Source: Neomegalonema sp. | GTDB taxonomy: Bacteria > Pseudomonadota > Alphaproteobacteria > Rhodobacterales > Rhodobacteraceae | Length of the DNA: 64,000 nt | Assembly (NCBI GenBank): GCA_022760355.1 | Contig: JALEGB010000012.1 | Coordinates: 1 to 64,000, forward strand | Direction of reading: 5' to 3' | In this document: positions 39,051 to 49,184 of the stretch, piece by piece | Numbering within the stretch: the first letter of the stretch is position 1 | Layout of the letters: the number at the start of each line of letters is the position of its first letter | The notes under the pieces: model-generated | The model's input: the letters and a program-made list of their open reading frames with translations, nothing else | What the model was told of the DNA's origin: nothing | Databases searched by the model: none | Program-made: the position numbers and the translations under genes

Positions 39051-40334
39051 ATGAGTTCGGAGAAACCGGCGATGGCGAACGCGTATGAACATCAGATCGA
39101 GCCCGAGGCCCCGGGCGAGCCGGAGCTCATTGCGCCAAGGATCACGATCGAAGCCTTCTGCATGACCGAGGGCTTTGCGACCGCGCTGCAGGACGCGATG
39201 CAGGATCGGCGCATGGCGAAGGCGACGTCCGCCGTCGGCATGGGCGGTATTGACGCCGCGGTCCGGCGCTATCGCGATATCGATGCGCCGAATCTGATCA
39301 TTGTCGAAAGCGTTGAGACGGGGTTTGAGCTGTTTGGCGAGCTGGCCAAGCTGGCCGAGGTGGTGGATGAGCGGACCCATGTCGTTGTCGCGGGGCCCTC
39401 GAACGACATCGCGCTGTATCGCGAACTGATGCGCAATGGCGTCAGCGACTATTTGGTGACCCCTTGCGCGCCAATTCAGGCAATCGAGTCGGTCGTGGGG
39501 ATGTTCAACGAGCCTGGCGCATCGCCAGCGGCGACGAGCTTCGCCGTGTATGGCGTTCGCGGCGGGGTGGGCGCGAGCGTATTCACCCATAACTTCGCCG
39601 CCGAGCTCGCCATGCGGGGCGGCAAAGACGCGCTGTTAATTGATCTTGATATTGAGTTTGGCACTGTCGGGCTGAATTTTAACGTTGAACCGAAGAACAC
39701 GATCGCCGACGCCTACCGCGATATTGATAATCTGGATGATGTGAAGCTCGCGCGGCTGTTGCACGCCCAACAGGATAAGCTGAAGCTTCTGGCTGCGCCG
39801 AGTGAGGTGAGCAGTGATCAGCCTCCGACGGAGGCGCAGGCCCTAAGCCTGATCGATATCGCCCGAACCGCCTGCGATCTGCTGGTGTTGGACACGCCGT
39901 CCAGCTGGCGCGCGTCGAGCCGCGTTGCGCTACGCCAAGCCTCGAAGGTCATCCTCGTCGCCACTCCCGATCTTGTCAGCCTGCGCAATCTGCGCAGCTT
40001 GCTCGATTGGCTGCAATCGGCGCGCCCGAACGACCGCGCGCCGACGTTGGTGCTCACCCAGATTGGTCAGCCCAAGCGGCCGGAAATTTCCGAAGCTGAG
40101 TTCGTGGATTTGGCGGGTGCGCCGCCGGCTCTGTCGCTGCCGTGGGATGCGGCGACCTATGGCGCAGCGCTCAATAGCGGCAAGCTGCTGCGGGATACCC
40201 AAGGCGGACGCGGCCACGCCGATCTGATCGGAGGTTTTGCGGATGTGATGGCCGGTCGCGAAAAGCGAGCGGCAGGCGGCGGCGCGGGGGTCGCCCGGTT
40301 GCTGGGCGCCTTCGGTTTTGGACGGCGTGCGTAG
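39051..40334 (+). CDS. cpaE: Pilus assembly ATPase CpaE (ParA/MinD-like)
   Basis: Receiver-like N-terminus; FAVYGVRGGVGASVFTHNFAAELAMRGGKDALLIDLDIEFGTVGL. Confidence 0.93.
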   Translation: MSSEKPAMANAYEHQIEPEAPGEPELIAPRITIEAFCMTEGFATALQDAMQDRRMAKATSAVGMGGIDAAVRRYRDIDAPNLIIVESVETGFELFGELAKLAEVVDERTHVVVAGPSNDIALYRELMRNGVSDYLVTPCAPIQAIESVVGMFNEPGASPAATSFAVYGVRGGVGASVFTHNFAAELAMRGGKDALLIDLDIEFGTVGLNFNVEPKNTIADAYRDIDNLDDVKLARLLHAQQDKLKLLAAPSEVSSDQPPTEAQALSLIDIARTACDLLVLDTPSSWRASSRVALRQASKVILVATPDLVSLRNLRSLLDWLQSARPNDRAPTLVLTQIGQPKRPEISEAEFVDLAGAPPALSLPWDAATYGAALNSGKLLRDTQGGRGHADLIGGFADVMAGREKRAAGGGAGVARLLGAFGFGRRA

Positions 40335-40377
40335 GGCTTGAGCGGCAGGGATTGAGGGGAGCCAGGAGGCGAAAGCG

Positions 40378-41844
40378 ATGTTCGGTAAAAAAAGTGGATC
40401 TGGGCGCGCGTCCTCATTTCGGCGCGAAGCGCCGCCTGTTGTGAGCGCATCTTCGACGGATGCGCAATCCGCCACCGACATGTCGTCGCGGCCATCAGAA
40501 GCGCCGGGCGAGCAGATGATTGCGCTGTCCAAGCCAGAGGCCACGCAGCCGACGGAGGAGCAGCGTCGCGGCTACTATGCGCAGAAAAACGAAATCACGG
40601 CGGCGCTGATGGGGGTTGTGGACCTGCCGCAACTGGCCAGCATGCCGCGTGATGAAGCAGAGCTCGAACTGAAGTCGGTGATCAACGATATCGTTGCGAG
40701 CCGCCAGTATGTAATGTCGACCAGCGAGCAGGAACGGCTGAGCCGCACCATCTGCGATGATGTGCTTGGTTACGGTCCGTTGGAGCCGCTGCTTGCGCGA
40801 GACGATATTGCCGACATCATGGTGAACGGCGCTGGGCAGGTGTTTATCGAAACCGATGGCCGCATCCAGCTGACCAAAATCCGGTTCCGAGATAATCAGC
40901 AGCTGTTGGAAATTTGCCAGCGCATGGTTTCGCAAGTTGGCCGCCGCGTGGACGAGGCCAGCCCGATTTGCGACGCGCGTCTGCTGGATGGCAGCCGCGT
41001 CAACGTGATCGCGCCGCCGCTGTCTATCGACGGGCCGTCACTGACGATTCGAAAATTCCGCAAAGAAAAGCTGCGGATGGCGGATCTTGTTCGGTTTCAA
41101 TCGATCTCGTCGGCTGGCGCAAAGCTGCTTGAAATTGCGGGCGCATGCCGAACCAATATCTTGATTTCGGGCGGCACGGGTTCGGGTAAAACGACGTTGC
41201 TGAACTGCTTGTCCGGCTTCGCCGCGGACGATGAGCGGATTGTGACCTGCGAGGACAGCGCCGAGCTGCAATTGCAGCAGCCGCATGTTGTTCGGTTGGA
41301 GACCCGCCCGCCGAATATCGAGGGCCAGGGCGAGATCACGATGCGATCGTTGGTGAAAAACTGCCTCCGGATGCGCCCGGAGCGGATCATCGTCGGCGAG
41401 GTGCGGGGACCCGAAGCCTTCGACCTTTTGCAAGCGATGAATACGGGCCATGACGGTTCGATGGGCACGCTTCACGCCAACTCCCCGCGGGAGGCGTTGA
41501 GCAGGGTCGAGTCAATGATCACAATGGGCGGCTACGCGCTGCCGTCCAAGACAATCCGCGAGATGATCGCATCGGCGGTGAACGTCATCGTTCAGGCGCA
41601 GCGGCTGCGCGACGGATCACGCCGGATCACCCACATGACTGAGATTGTCGGGATGGAGGGCGACACGATCGTAACCCAGGACTTGTTGCGGTTTGAGGTC
41701 ACGGGCGAGGGGCCAGACGGCAAGCTCATCGGTCGGCATGTCGGCGGAGGTGTTGGCCAGCCGCAATTTTACGAAAGAGCGCGCGCTTATGGCAAGGCGG
41801 AGCAGCTGAACGCTGTTCTCGCTGAGCTCGATTCCGGCGGGTGA
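40378..41844 (+). CDS. cpaF: CpaF/TadA secretion ATPase
   Basis: [65 protein letters not shown]. Confidence 0.97.
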   Translation: MFGKKSGSGRASSFRREAPPVVSASSTDAQSATDMSSRPSEAPGEQMIALSKPEATQPTEEQRRGYYAQKNEITAALMGVVDLPQLASMPRDEAELELKSVINDIVASRQYVMSTSEQERLSRTICDDVLGYGPLEPLLARDDIADIMVNGAGQVFIETDGRIQLTKIRFRDNQQLLEICQRMVSQVGRRVDEASPICDARLLDGSRVNVIAPPLSIDGPSLTIRKFRKEKLRMADLVRFQSISSAGAKLLEIAGACRTNILISGGTGSGKTTLLNCLSGFAADDERIVTCEDSAELQLQQPHVVRLETRPPNIEGQGEITMRSLVKNCLRMRPERIIVGEVRGPEAFDLLQAMNTGHDGSMGTLHANSPREALSRVESMITMGGYALPSKTIREMIASAVNVIVQAQRLRDGSRRITHMTEIVGMEGDTIVTQDLLRFEVTGEGPDGKLIGRHVGGGVGQPQFYERARAYGKAEQLNAVLAELDSGG

Positions 41845-41845
41845 T

Positions 41846-42829
41846 ATGACTGAACAAACGCTGCTTCTTACGATTCTTCTTGTGATCATTTCGATCGGGG
41901 CGCTCGCCTATGTTCTGTTCTCAACCGAAGAGAACCGCGCGCGCGACATCGCGAAGCGCGGCGGTCGCGGGCAGCTAGGAAGCGGCGCGGAGAACTCGTC
42001 CTTTCTCGATGGGTTGTTCGGGCGTGAGCCGAAGACGGCGGTCGATCGGTTGCGCAGGTTGACCGAGGAGCAAAAACATGGGCGTCAGGCCAACCTGCGC
42101 GCACGCATGATGCAAGCCGGCCTTGAGATGCAGCCGATGCAGTTTCTAATGGTTTTCCATACTGTCGGCACCGGCGTTGGCGCAGGCGTCTATTTCGCGA
42201 GCGGTCAGTTACTTTTCGCCGCGGCGGCGGCGATTATCGTCGGGTTCTGGGGACCGCGCACGTTTTTGGCGCGTCGCATCTCCAGCCGCATTCGCCGCTT
42301 CAATGAGCATTTTCCGGGGGCGCTGGACATCATCGTGCGCGGCGTGCGGAGCGGTATGCCGGTAAGTGAGAGCCTCAAGCTTGTGTCGACCGAAGCGCCG
42401 GCTCCGGTCGGGCCGGAATTTGAGCGGATTGTGACCAGTATTACTTTGGGCGTGACCTTTGAGGACGCGCTGAAGCAGCTCGCCATGCGTGTTCCGAGCA
42501 CGGAGGTGCAGTTTTTCCGCACGGTGCTGTCGATCCAGCAAAAAAGCGGCGGCAACTTAGCCGAGACTCTCTCAAACTTAAGCCTCGTATTGAGAGAGCG
42601 GAAGAAAATGAAAAAGAAAGTGTATGCCCTGTCATCTGAAGCTCGGATGTCGGCGATTATCATCGGATCCTTGCCATTTATCGTTGGAATATTGGTCTAC
42701 CTTCTGCGACCGGACTACATCATGATACTATTCAACAACCCAACCGGGCTTTGGTTGCTTGGCGGCGGCATGGTTTGGATGTGTTGCGGTATTTTGATGA
42801 TGAGATCTATGGTTCGGTTCGAGGTATAG
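41846..42829 (+). CDS. tadB: Type II secretion system F family protein TadB
   Basis: FPGALDIIVRGVRSGMPVSESLKLV; follows cpaF. Confidence 0.93.
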   Translation: MTEQTLLLTILLVIISIGALAYVLFSTEENRARDIAKRGGRGQLGSGAENSSFLDGLFGREPKTAVDRLRRLTEEQKHGRQANLRARMMQAGLEMQPMQFLMVFHTVGTGVGAGVYFASGQLLFAAAAAIIVGFWGPRTFLARRISSRIRRFNEHFPGALDIIVRGVRSGMPVSESLKLVSTEAPAPVGPEFERIVTSITLGVTFEDALKQLAMRVPSTEVQFFRTVLSIQQKSGGNLAETLSNLSLVLRERKKMKKKVYALSSEARMSAIIIGSLPFIVGILVYLLRPDYIMILFNNPTGLWLLGGGMVWMCCGILMMRSMVRFEV

Positions 42830-42838
42830 GAGGCGTCG

Positions 42839-43849
42839 ATGTCGGGATATGATTGGGTGCATGCGCTGATATCTGACATCAGCCCGCCGACCTTCGTCGC
42901 GGGAATGCTGGCCGCTCTCAGTATTTTTGCATTCTATTCTTTTATATATGGCGAGAAAAGCCGGAAGCACTTCAAGCGTCGTATGGCGGATGTTAAGGAG
43001 AACCGCGCTCAATTGCGAGCGTCGCTGACCTCGCGGAGCGACAAGGGCGAACAACCCTCGAAGATCAACAGCTCCAATATCCGCGCAATGCGGGAAAAGG
43101 GGCTGATGGACCGCGCTGTTGAGAAGCTGAACCTAGCGGAAAAGGCGAATGACTCGGATCTGAAGTTGCGTCTCGCGCGAGCCGGCCTGCGCCGCGACTC
43201 CGATGTGGTCCGCTTTGTATTTCTTCGTATCGCCTTGCCGCTTCTATTCGCGCTTGCCGCCGCCGGGCTCTACGCGTTGCTCTTAGCCAAGTCCGGTGGG
43301 TTCAAGCCCGTGCTTGCCGTGTGTTTCGGGCTTGTTGGCGGCATTTTTGGCTTTCTCCAGCCGTCAATGCGCATTGATGGGATCGCGGCGAAGCGGAAGA
43401 AAGAGATTATCCAGCATTGGCCAGATGCGCTGGATCTTCTGACCATCTGTGTTGAGAGCGGAATGTCGATCGAGCAGGCCTTCAACAAAGTCGCCGAAGA
43501 GATGGAGGATGGGGCCGTGACTTTGGCTGAAGAGCTGAAATTCACCACGGCGGAGCTGTCTTATCTCGGCGATCGTCGGCGGGCGTTGGAGAATTTGGCG
43601 TTGCGGACAGATGCGCCCGCGGTGAAAGCGGTGGTGTCGGCGTTGGTGCAGGCGGACAAATATGGCACGCCCGTGGCCTCGGCGCTGCGTGTGATCAGCG
43701 CCGAAGGTCGTTTTGATCGTTTGGCGGCTGCTGAGGCGAAGGCGGCGGCGCTGCCGGCGAAGCTGACGGTGCCGATGATGGTCTTCTTCCTGCCGGTTCT
43801 CTTTATCGTAATCCTGGGCCCATCGATCCTGCAGGTGATGGACCTTTAG
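42839..43849 (+). CDS. tadC: Type II secretion system F family protein TadC
   Basis: HWPDALDLLTICVESGMSIEQAFNKVAEEM; follows tadB. Confidence 0.93.
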   Translation: MSGYDWVHALISDISPPTFVAGMLAALSIFAFYSFIYGEKSRKHFKRRMADVKENRAQLRASLTSRSDKGEQPSKINSSNIRAMREKGLMDRAVEKLNLAEKANDSDLKLRLARAGLRRDSDVVRFVFLRIALPLLFALAAAGLYALLLAKSGGFKPVLAVCFGLVGGIFGFLQPSMRIDGIAAKRKKEIIQHWPDALDLLTICVESGMSIEQAFNKVAEEMEDGAVTLAEELKFTTAELSYLGDRRRALENLALRTDAPAVKAVVSALVQADKYGTPVASALRVISAEGRFDRLAAAEAKAAALPAKLTVPMMVFFLPVLFIVILGPSILQVMDL

Positions 43850-43885
43850 GAGTTCGCACCCTAGGTCGCGCCTCATAAATCCAGG
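43850..43885. repeat. Short dispersed repeat, head-to-head partial copies
   Basis: GAGTTCGCACCCTAG then CTCATAAATCCAGG in opposite orientation; immediately 3' of the tadC TAG stop. Confidence 0.75.
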
Positions 43886-43933
43886 GGCCTCGGGCGGCCT
43901 CATTTTAGACCGGACGCGCCACTATAGTTTGGC

Positions 43934-44053
43934 ATGGCCAGCCGCGCCATCCTGCGCAGGTTTGAAAAGTCGAATAAACTCAACCGACTTTCCAAAGCTT
44001 ATACATTACCCGAGATCGAACACATTTTGGCCAAGGTTGAAAACGTTAAGTGA
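43934..44053 (+). CDS. Candidate small protein (39 aa), unsupported by homology
   Basis: MASRAILRRFEKSNKLNRLSKAYTLPEIEHILAKVENVK; below the ORF-track length cutoff; between tadC and the repeat protein. Confidence 0.3.
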   Translation: MASRAILRRFEKSNKLNRLSKAYTLPEIEHILAKVENVK

Positions 44054-44080
44054 CAGGGCGTTTTTGCAATGGAGGGTTGG

Positions 44081-45055
44081 ATGCTATCCACTTTTAGAAC
44101 TCTCTGCGCAGCGCTGTTGATCGCATTCGGCGTCGCAGTCACTGCGCAGACCACTGCTTCGGCTCAGGGCCACCCGCCCGGCAGCTTCATCATCCGTTCG
44201 GCGCAAAAGGCGCTCGATGGTGATCCTCGCGGCGTATGGGAATTCGTTCGCTGGCGCGAAACGCCGCAAGGTCACGCGTACTGGCTGCGCCAAGCGCGCG
44301 CCATGGAGAGTGGCGGCGTTATGGAGTCGCGCGCTCGCCGCATCCTGCGTGGCTGGATCCGCCGTGCGCGCGCTGGTGAGCGCAGCGCTGTTCCGCCAAC
44401 CTTCGTACTGTCCGCGGCTCGTCGCGCAGCGCGGAGCGACCCAAGCGGCGTCATCAGCTTCGTAACCTGGGCGCGGACCCCGCAGGGCCATAAGTATTGG
44501 TCGGCTCAGCATCGCTATGCGACAAATGGCGAGCGCATCTATCCGCTGGCGCGCCGCACGATCCTGAACTGGATCCGTAAAGCCGAGCGCGGCTTCACCC
44601 CGCCGCCTCCACCTCCGCCGCGCCCAGTTGCTGGCGGTCACCCGCCTTGCAGCTTCAAGCTGAACGCAGCGCAGCGCGCACTGGATGGCGATCCACGTGG
44701 CGTTTGGGACTTCGTATTGTGGCGTGAAACCCCACAAGGCCATGCTTACTGGCAGCGTCAAGCTCGCGCCATGGAAGCTGGCGGCGTTATGTCTCCCCGC
44801 GCACGCCGCATCCTGCGCCGTTGGGTCCGTGTTGCTCGCCGTGGCGCACGCAGCCCGGTTCCACCGACCTTCGTTCTGCACGAAGCGCGTCGCGCGCTGC
44901 GCAGCAACCCATCGGGCCTGATCCGCTTCGTTACCTGGGCGCGCACCCCACAAGGCCACGCTTACTGGTCGTGCCTGCACCGCAAGGCGAAAAGCGGCAC
45001 CCGGATTACGCCGCTGGCGCGTCGGATCCTGCGGAACTGGATCAGCAAATACTAA
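44081..45055 (+). CDS. Secreted basic tandem-repeat protein of unknown function
   Basis: Signal peptide MLSTFRTLCAALLIAFGVAVTAQTTASAQ; SD GGAGGGT before ATG 44081; four repeats with FVxWxxTPQGHxYW and ARRxLxxWI. Confidence 0.85.
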   Translation: MLSTFRTLCAALLIAFGVAVTAQTTASAQGHPPGSFIIRSAQKALDGDPRGVWEFVRWRETPQGHAYWLRQARAMESGGVMESRARRILRGWIRRARAGERSAVPPTFVLSAARRAARSDPSGVISFVTWARTPQGHKYWSAQHRYATNGERIYPLARRTILNWIRKAERGFTPPPPPPPRPVAGGHPPCSFKLNAAQRALDGDPRGVWDFVLWRETPQGHAYWQRQARAMEAGGVMSPRARRILRRWVRVARRGARSPVPPTFVLHEARRALRSNPSGLIRFVTWARTPQGHAYWSCLHRKAKSGTRITPLARRILRNWISKY

Positions 45056-45144
45056 GTCGGCGTTAATTCGCTGACGAGGGCAAGCGGCCGATCCCATACG
45101 ACCGCTTGCCGATCAGGTCGCGAAGACCCTAACGAGAGGCCGCT

Positions 45145-46962
45145 TTATGCGGCCTCTTTTGCTTTGCGCTTACGCTCATGCGGATCGAGATACCGCTTGC
45201 GCAGCCGAATGTGGTTTGGGGTCACTTCGACAAGCTCGTCATCGTCGATATAGGCGATCGCCTCCTCGAGACTGAACTTCACCGGCGTCGTCAACACCAC
45301 CGCGTCATCCTTGCCGGAGGCGCGCACGTTGGTCAGTTTCTTACCCTTCAGCGGGTTCACCTCGAGATCGTTGTCCCGGCTGTGTTCGCCGATGATCATG
45401 CCCTCATAGACGGTCTCGCCTGAGGTGATGAACAGCTTCCCACGCTCTTCGAGGTTCCACAGCGCGTAAGGCGCGGCGTCGCCATTTTCCATGGAAATCA
45501 GAACCCCGCGGCGTCGACCCGGGATCGAGCCTTTGTGCGGCGCCCAGCTGTGGAACACGCGGTTCAGCACGCCGGTGCCGCGCGTATCCGTAAGGAATTC
45601 TCCGTGATAGCCGATCAACCCGCGGGACGGCGCATGAGCGACGATGCGCGTTTTGCCGCCGCCGCTTGAGCGCATCTCAACCAGCTCGCCTTTGCGAATG
45701 GCGAGCTTTTCCACCACGGCGCCGGAGAACTCCTCATCCACGTCGATGGTGCATTCCTCAATCGGCTCCATCCGCTGACCGTCCTCCTGACGGAAAACAA
45801 CGCGCGGGCGCGAGATCGAGAGCTCAAAGCCTTCTCGGCGCATGGTTTCGATCAGAACGCCCATCTGAAGCTCGCCGCGGCCGGAAACTTCAAACGCCTC
45901 GCCGCCCGGCGTATCGGCGATCGAAATGGCGACATCGCCCTCGGCCTGACGCATCAGGCGCTCCCGAATAACGCGGCTCTGCACCTTGTCGCCATCGCGG
46001 CCCGCCAGCGGGCTGTCATTGATGCCGAAGGTGACGGTAATCGTCGGCGGATCGATCGGTTGGGCGGGCAGCGGCGCTTCGATCGAGGGATCGAGCAGCG
46101 AGTCAGCGACCGTCGCCTTCGTCATGCCGGCGAGAGCCACAATATCGCCCGCGACGGCCTCCTCAATTGGTTGCTGGCCAAGCCCGCGGAACGCCAGCAC
46201 CTTGGAGACGCGGAAGCGCTCGATCTCCTCCCCTCCACGGGTCAGGGCCTTCAGTGTTTTGCCTGCGGTCAGCGTGCCGCTCTCGACCCGGCCTGTCAGC
46301 ATGCGGCCAAGGAAGTTGTCGGCCTGCAGCGTCGTCGCCAGCATTTTGAACGGCTCGTCCTTATGCTCCATCTGCTTCGGCGGCGCGACATGGCGAACGA
46401 TCAGATCAAAAAGTGGCTTGAGCGAATCGCGCGGGCCTTCCAGCGTTTCGTCCGCCCATCCCGAGCGGCCGGACGCGTAGAGCGTCGGGAAATCGAGCTG
46501 CTCCTCATTTGCGTCCAGGCCGGCGAACAGATCAAACACCTCATCCAGGGCCCGATCCGGCTCAGCCTCCGGCTTATCGACTTTGTTGAGGACGACGATC
46601 GGCCGAAGCCCAAGCGCCAGCGCTTTCGAGGTGACGAATTTCGTCTGCGGCATCGGCCCTTCGGCGGCGTCGACCAGCAGCACAACGCCGTCGACCATGC
46701 TTAGAATCCGCTCAACCTCGCCGCCGAAATCGGCGTGGCCCGGCGTATCGACGATATTGAGCCGCACATCGCCCCATTCGACGCTGGTGCATTTGGCGAA
46801 AATCGTGATGCCGCGCTCTTGCTCAAGAGCGTTGGAGTCCATCGCGCGCTCGGCGACGGCTTGATTCTCCCGGAACGCGCCGGACTGTTTTAGGAGTTCG
46901 TCGACGAGGGTCGTTTTGCCATGGTCGACGTGCGCGATGATCGCGACGTTGCGCAACTGCAT
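45145..46962 (-). CDS. typA: Translational GTPase TypA/BipA
   Basis: [64 protein letters not shown]; start moved from 47190. Confidence 0.97.
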   Translation of the reverse strand: MQLRNVAIIAHVDHGKTTLVDELLKQSGAFRENQAVAERAMDSNALEQERGITIFAKCTSVEWGDVRLNIVDTPGHADFGGEVERILSMVDGVVLLVDAAEGPMPQTKFVTSKALALGLRPIVVLNKVDKPEAEPDRALDEVFDLFAGLDANEEQLDFPTLYASGRSGWADETLEGPRDSLKPLFDLIVRHVAPPKQMEHKDEPFKMLATTLQADNFLGRMLTGRVESGTLTAGKTLKALTRGGEEIERFRVSKVLAFRGLGQQPIEEAVAGDIVALAGMTKATVADSLLDPSIEAPLPAQPIDPPTITVTFGINDSPLAGRDGDKVQSRVIRERLMRQAEGDVAISIADTPGGEAFEVSGRGELQMGVLIETMRREGFELSISRPRVVFRQEDGQRMEPIEECTIDVDEEFSGAVVEKLAIRKGELVEMRSSGGGKTRIVAHAPSRGLIGYHGEFLTDTRGTGVLNRVFHSWAPHKGSIPGRRRGVLISMENGDAAPYALWNLEERGKLFITSGETVYEGMIIGEHSRDNDLEVNPLKGKKLTNVRASGKDDAVVLTTPVKFSLEEAIAYIDDDELVEVTPNHIRLRKRYLDPHERKRKAKEAA

Positions 46963-47280
46963 TTGTGGATCTAACCTCACACTGCGCCAGCGTCGCCGCC
47001 GCGCTGATACTGCTCCGCTCTGGGCGGGAAACCGACTGTGTCGCGGGTAAAAGCGCCTGATCACCAGACGCCTGCGCCCTGCAGGGGGCTTATGCGGCGC
47101 CGCGAAAAAGAGAGCAATGCAATCCTCTAGGTCTAAGATTCGTCGCTTTCGCGCCATGGTTGTTGTGAATGAAATTGTCTCCGCACCCAAAGGTGGTGGA
47201 TTTTTGTTAACACAACCGTTATTGGATTTACTTACACGGGCGGAAGGAGAACGAGGCGAGCAGCTAGAGGAGAGCAGAGA

Positions 47281-47685
47281 GTGGCACAGACCTATACGCC
47301 TTTTGGCAAAGCTCTGAAGACTTTGCAGATTGATTACGGCTTCCGAACCGCAGATGTGGCGAACGCATGGGGCGCATCAACTTCTTTCGTCTATGCGGTG
47401 ATGTCGGGCCGTAAACCAGCCCCACCCCAGTTTATTGAGACGATTTCGGAAGAGCTCGGCATCACAGAAGATGATCGCGAGTATCTTAAGATTGCGCTCG
47501 ATCAGACCCCCGGCGCGGTCAACATTGTCACGAAGAGCCCGCTGCAAGCCGAAGTTGCAAATGCGTTCGCTCGACAGATTAACGGTCTGCCGGACGAAGA
47601 GCTTCAGCGTCTGCGCACATTGCTCGGGCGGCCCGCCGCAAGCGAATCGGCGCCGCGCGCCCGCCGGAGCATCTCTGCGGCGTAA
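47281..47685 (+). CDS. Helix-turn-helix (XRE-like) regulator
   Basis: FRTADVANAWGASTSFVYAVMSGRKPAPPQFIETISEELGI; GTG start. Confidence 0.75.
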   Translation: MAQTYTPFGKALKTLQIDYGFRTADVANAWGASTSFVYAVMSGRKPAPPQFIETISEELGITEDDREYLKIALDQTPGAVNIVTKSPLQAEVANAFARQINGLPDEELQRLRTLLGRPAASESAPRARRSISAA

Positions 47686-47757
47686 AGACGCAGATGTGCA
47701 ACATCACAGTGCGGTCCGCTGAGGCGGCGGAGCGGGCCCGCTGAATGAACTCCCAAG

Positions 47758-47783
47758 AAAAGCGGCGTTAACGCCGCTTTTTT
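47758..47783 (+). terminator. Rho-independent terminator
   Basis: AAAAGCGGCGTTAACGCCGCTTTTTT. Confidence 0.85.
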
Positions 47784-47890
47784 CATGCCCGCCGCGCCGA
47801 CCGTTCAACAAAGCGCGGCTTTGACTGTGCGCTATGCGCGTCCGTCGGTATGGTCTAGATCCGGAAAATCGACCTCGGACGGATGGATCA

Positions 47891-49084
47891 ATGGCTGCGC
47901 ATACTCCCCAACCCGCTCAAATCGATCGCCGCAGTTGGCTGCGAGGCGCGCTCAGCGTGGGAGCGCTCGGCGCCCCGGCGCTGCTGGTCGGCTGCAAATC
48001 GACGACCGACACGTCAGCGCCAAAGCCGACGCCAAAGCCCGCGCCAGAGCCGGCGCCCGCTCCCAAACAGCCAGCGCTGCGCAAAACCGGCGCGGTGTTC
48101 CCGCGAATTGCGGACGCTGTGACGCAACTGAACCCGCGTACGGCGGCGCAACTGCGCGCGCTGGGGGTTGAAACGATTTTCCGTTATTATTCCTACGTGC
48201 CGTCGAACATCGCCGGCAAAGATCTCACCCCGTCGGAGCGGGACGCAATCTTTGGCGCCGGCCTTTCGATCGGCGTCGTGTTTCAGCACTACAATAACTG
48301 CTTTGACACATTTGCGAATGATTGGGGAAAGCGCGACGCGGAACAAGCGCTGAAGCTCGCCGAGAAAAACGCCCAGCCCAAGGGCAGCGCCATCTACTTT
48401 GGCGTCGACGGCGACTTCCCATTCGCGTCGATGATCGCCGATCAGATCCGGTATATGCGCGCGGTCGCAGCCGCCTTCGCCGGGTCAGGCTTTAAGGTCG
48501 GCGTCTATGGCGGCGGCTGTACGCTGGATCGGGTCCGGCGAGAGGGGTTGGCGGAGATGTTCTGGCTCTCCGGCTCCACCGGCTTCACGGGCACTAAGGC
48601 GTTCTACAATCAGGGCGACTGGACGCTGTATCAGAACGCCTACGACTTCCGTCTCGACGGGTCGGTGGGGATGGACACCAACTGGGCCAACCCGAAAACG
48701 GGCGGCGCCGTCGGTCAATGGAACGCCAGCGGCGTGGTTGCCGGCGACGCGGCGAAGGCGCGCAAAGTCCTGGCCGATCGCCGTTTTGCACGGCGACGCG
48801 TCGACATCCGCTCCGCGCCGCGCACGGACGCAGCCGGATTGGGCGAGCTTCTGCCCGACCGCAATGCGCGCGCCATCGCAGAAGGCGACGGCTGGACCGA
48901 AATCGTCACGCGTGAAGGCGGCGACGGGGTGTCGCTCCGCGGTTTTGTGGAAACGGGCGCGCTCTCAAGCGTTGAGCGTTTCACCAGCTCCGCCGCCTAT
49001 GGGCTATGCGGTGTGGATCGGACGGCGCCAGCGGCGATTCGGGACCAGAACTGCTCAGCCGCAGCCCGGGCTTTCCGAAAATAA
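47891..49084 (+). CDS. DUF1906 (glycoside hydrolase-like) lipoprotein with C-terminal SH3-like region
   Basis: Tat/lipobox DRRSWLRGALSVGALGAPALLVGC; TIFRYYSYVPSNIAGKDLTPSERDAIFGAGLSIGVVFQHYNN; C-terminal RRVDIRSAPRTDAAGLGELLPDRNARAIAEGDGWTEI. Confidence 0.78.
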   Translation: MAAHTPQPAQIDRRSWLRGALSVGALGAPALLVGCKSTTDTSAPKPTPKPAPEPAPAPKQPALRKTGAVFPRIADAVTQLNPRTAAQLRALGVETIFRYYSYVPSNIAGKDLTPSERDAIFGAGLSIGVVFQHYNNCFDTFANDWGKRDAEQALKLAEKNAQPKGSAIYFGVDGDFPFASMIADQIRYMRAVAAAFAGSGFKVGVYGGGCTLDRVRREGLAEMFWLSGSTGFTGTKAFYNQGDWTLYQNAYDFRLDGSVGMDTNWANPKTGGAVGQWNASGVVAGDAAKARKVLADRRFARRRVDIRSAPRTDAAGLGELLPDRNARAIAEGDGWTEIVTREGGDGVSLRGFVETGALSSVERFTSSAAYGLCGVDRTAPAAIRDQNCSAAARAFRK

Positions 49085-49184
49085 TGTGGACGCGGCGCTC
49101 CGATAGATCCTCGCGCAGGTGTGGAGAGCCGCGTCCTTTTGCGCCGGCGCACATGGCGCCGGGCGCGGTGGGTGAGCGGGGGCC

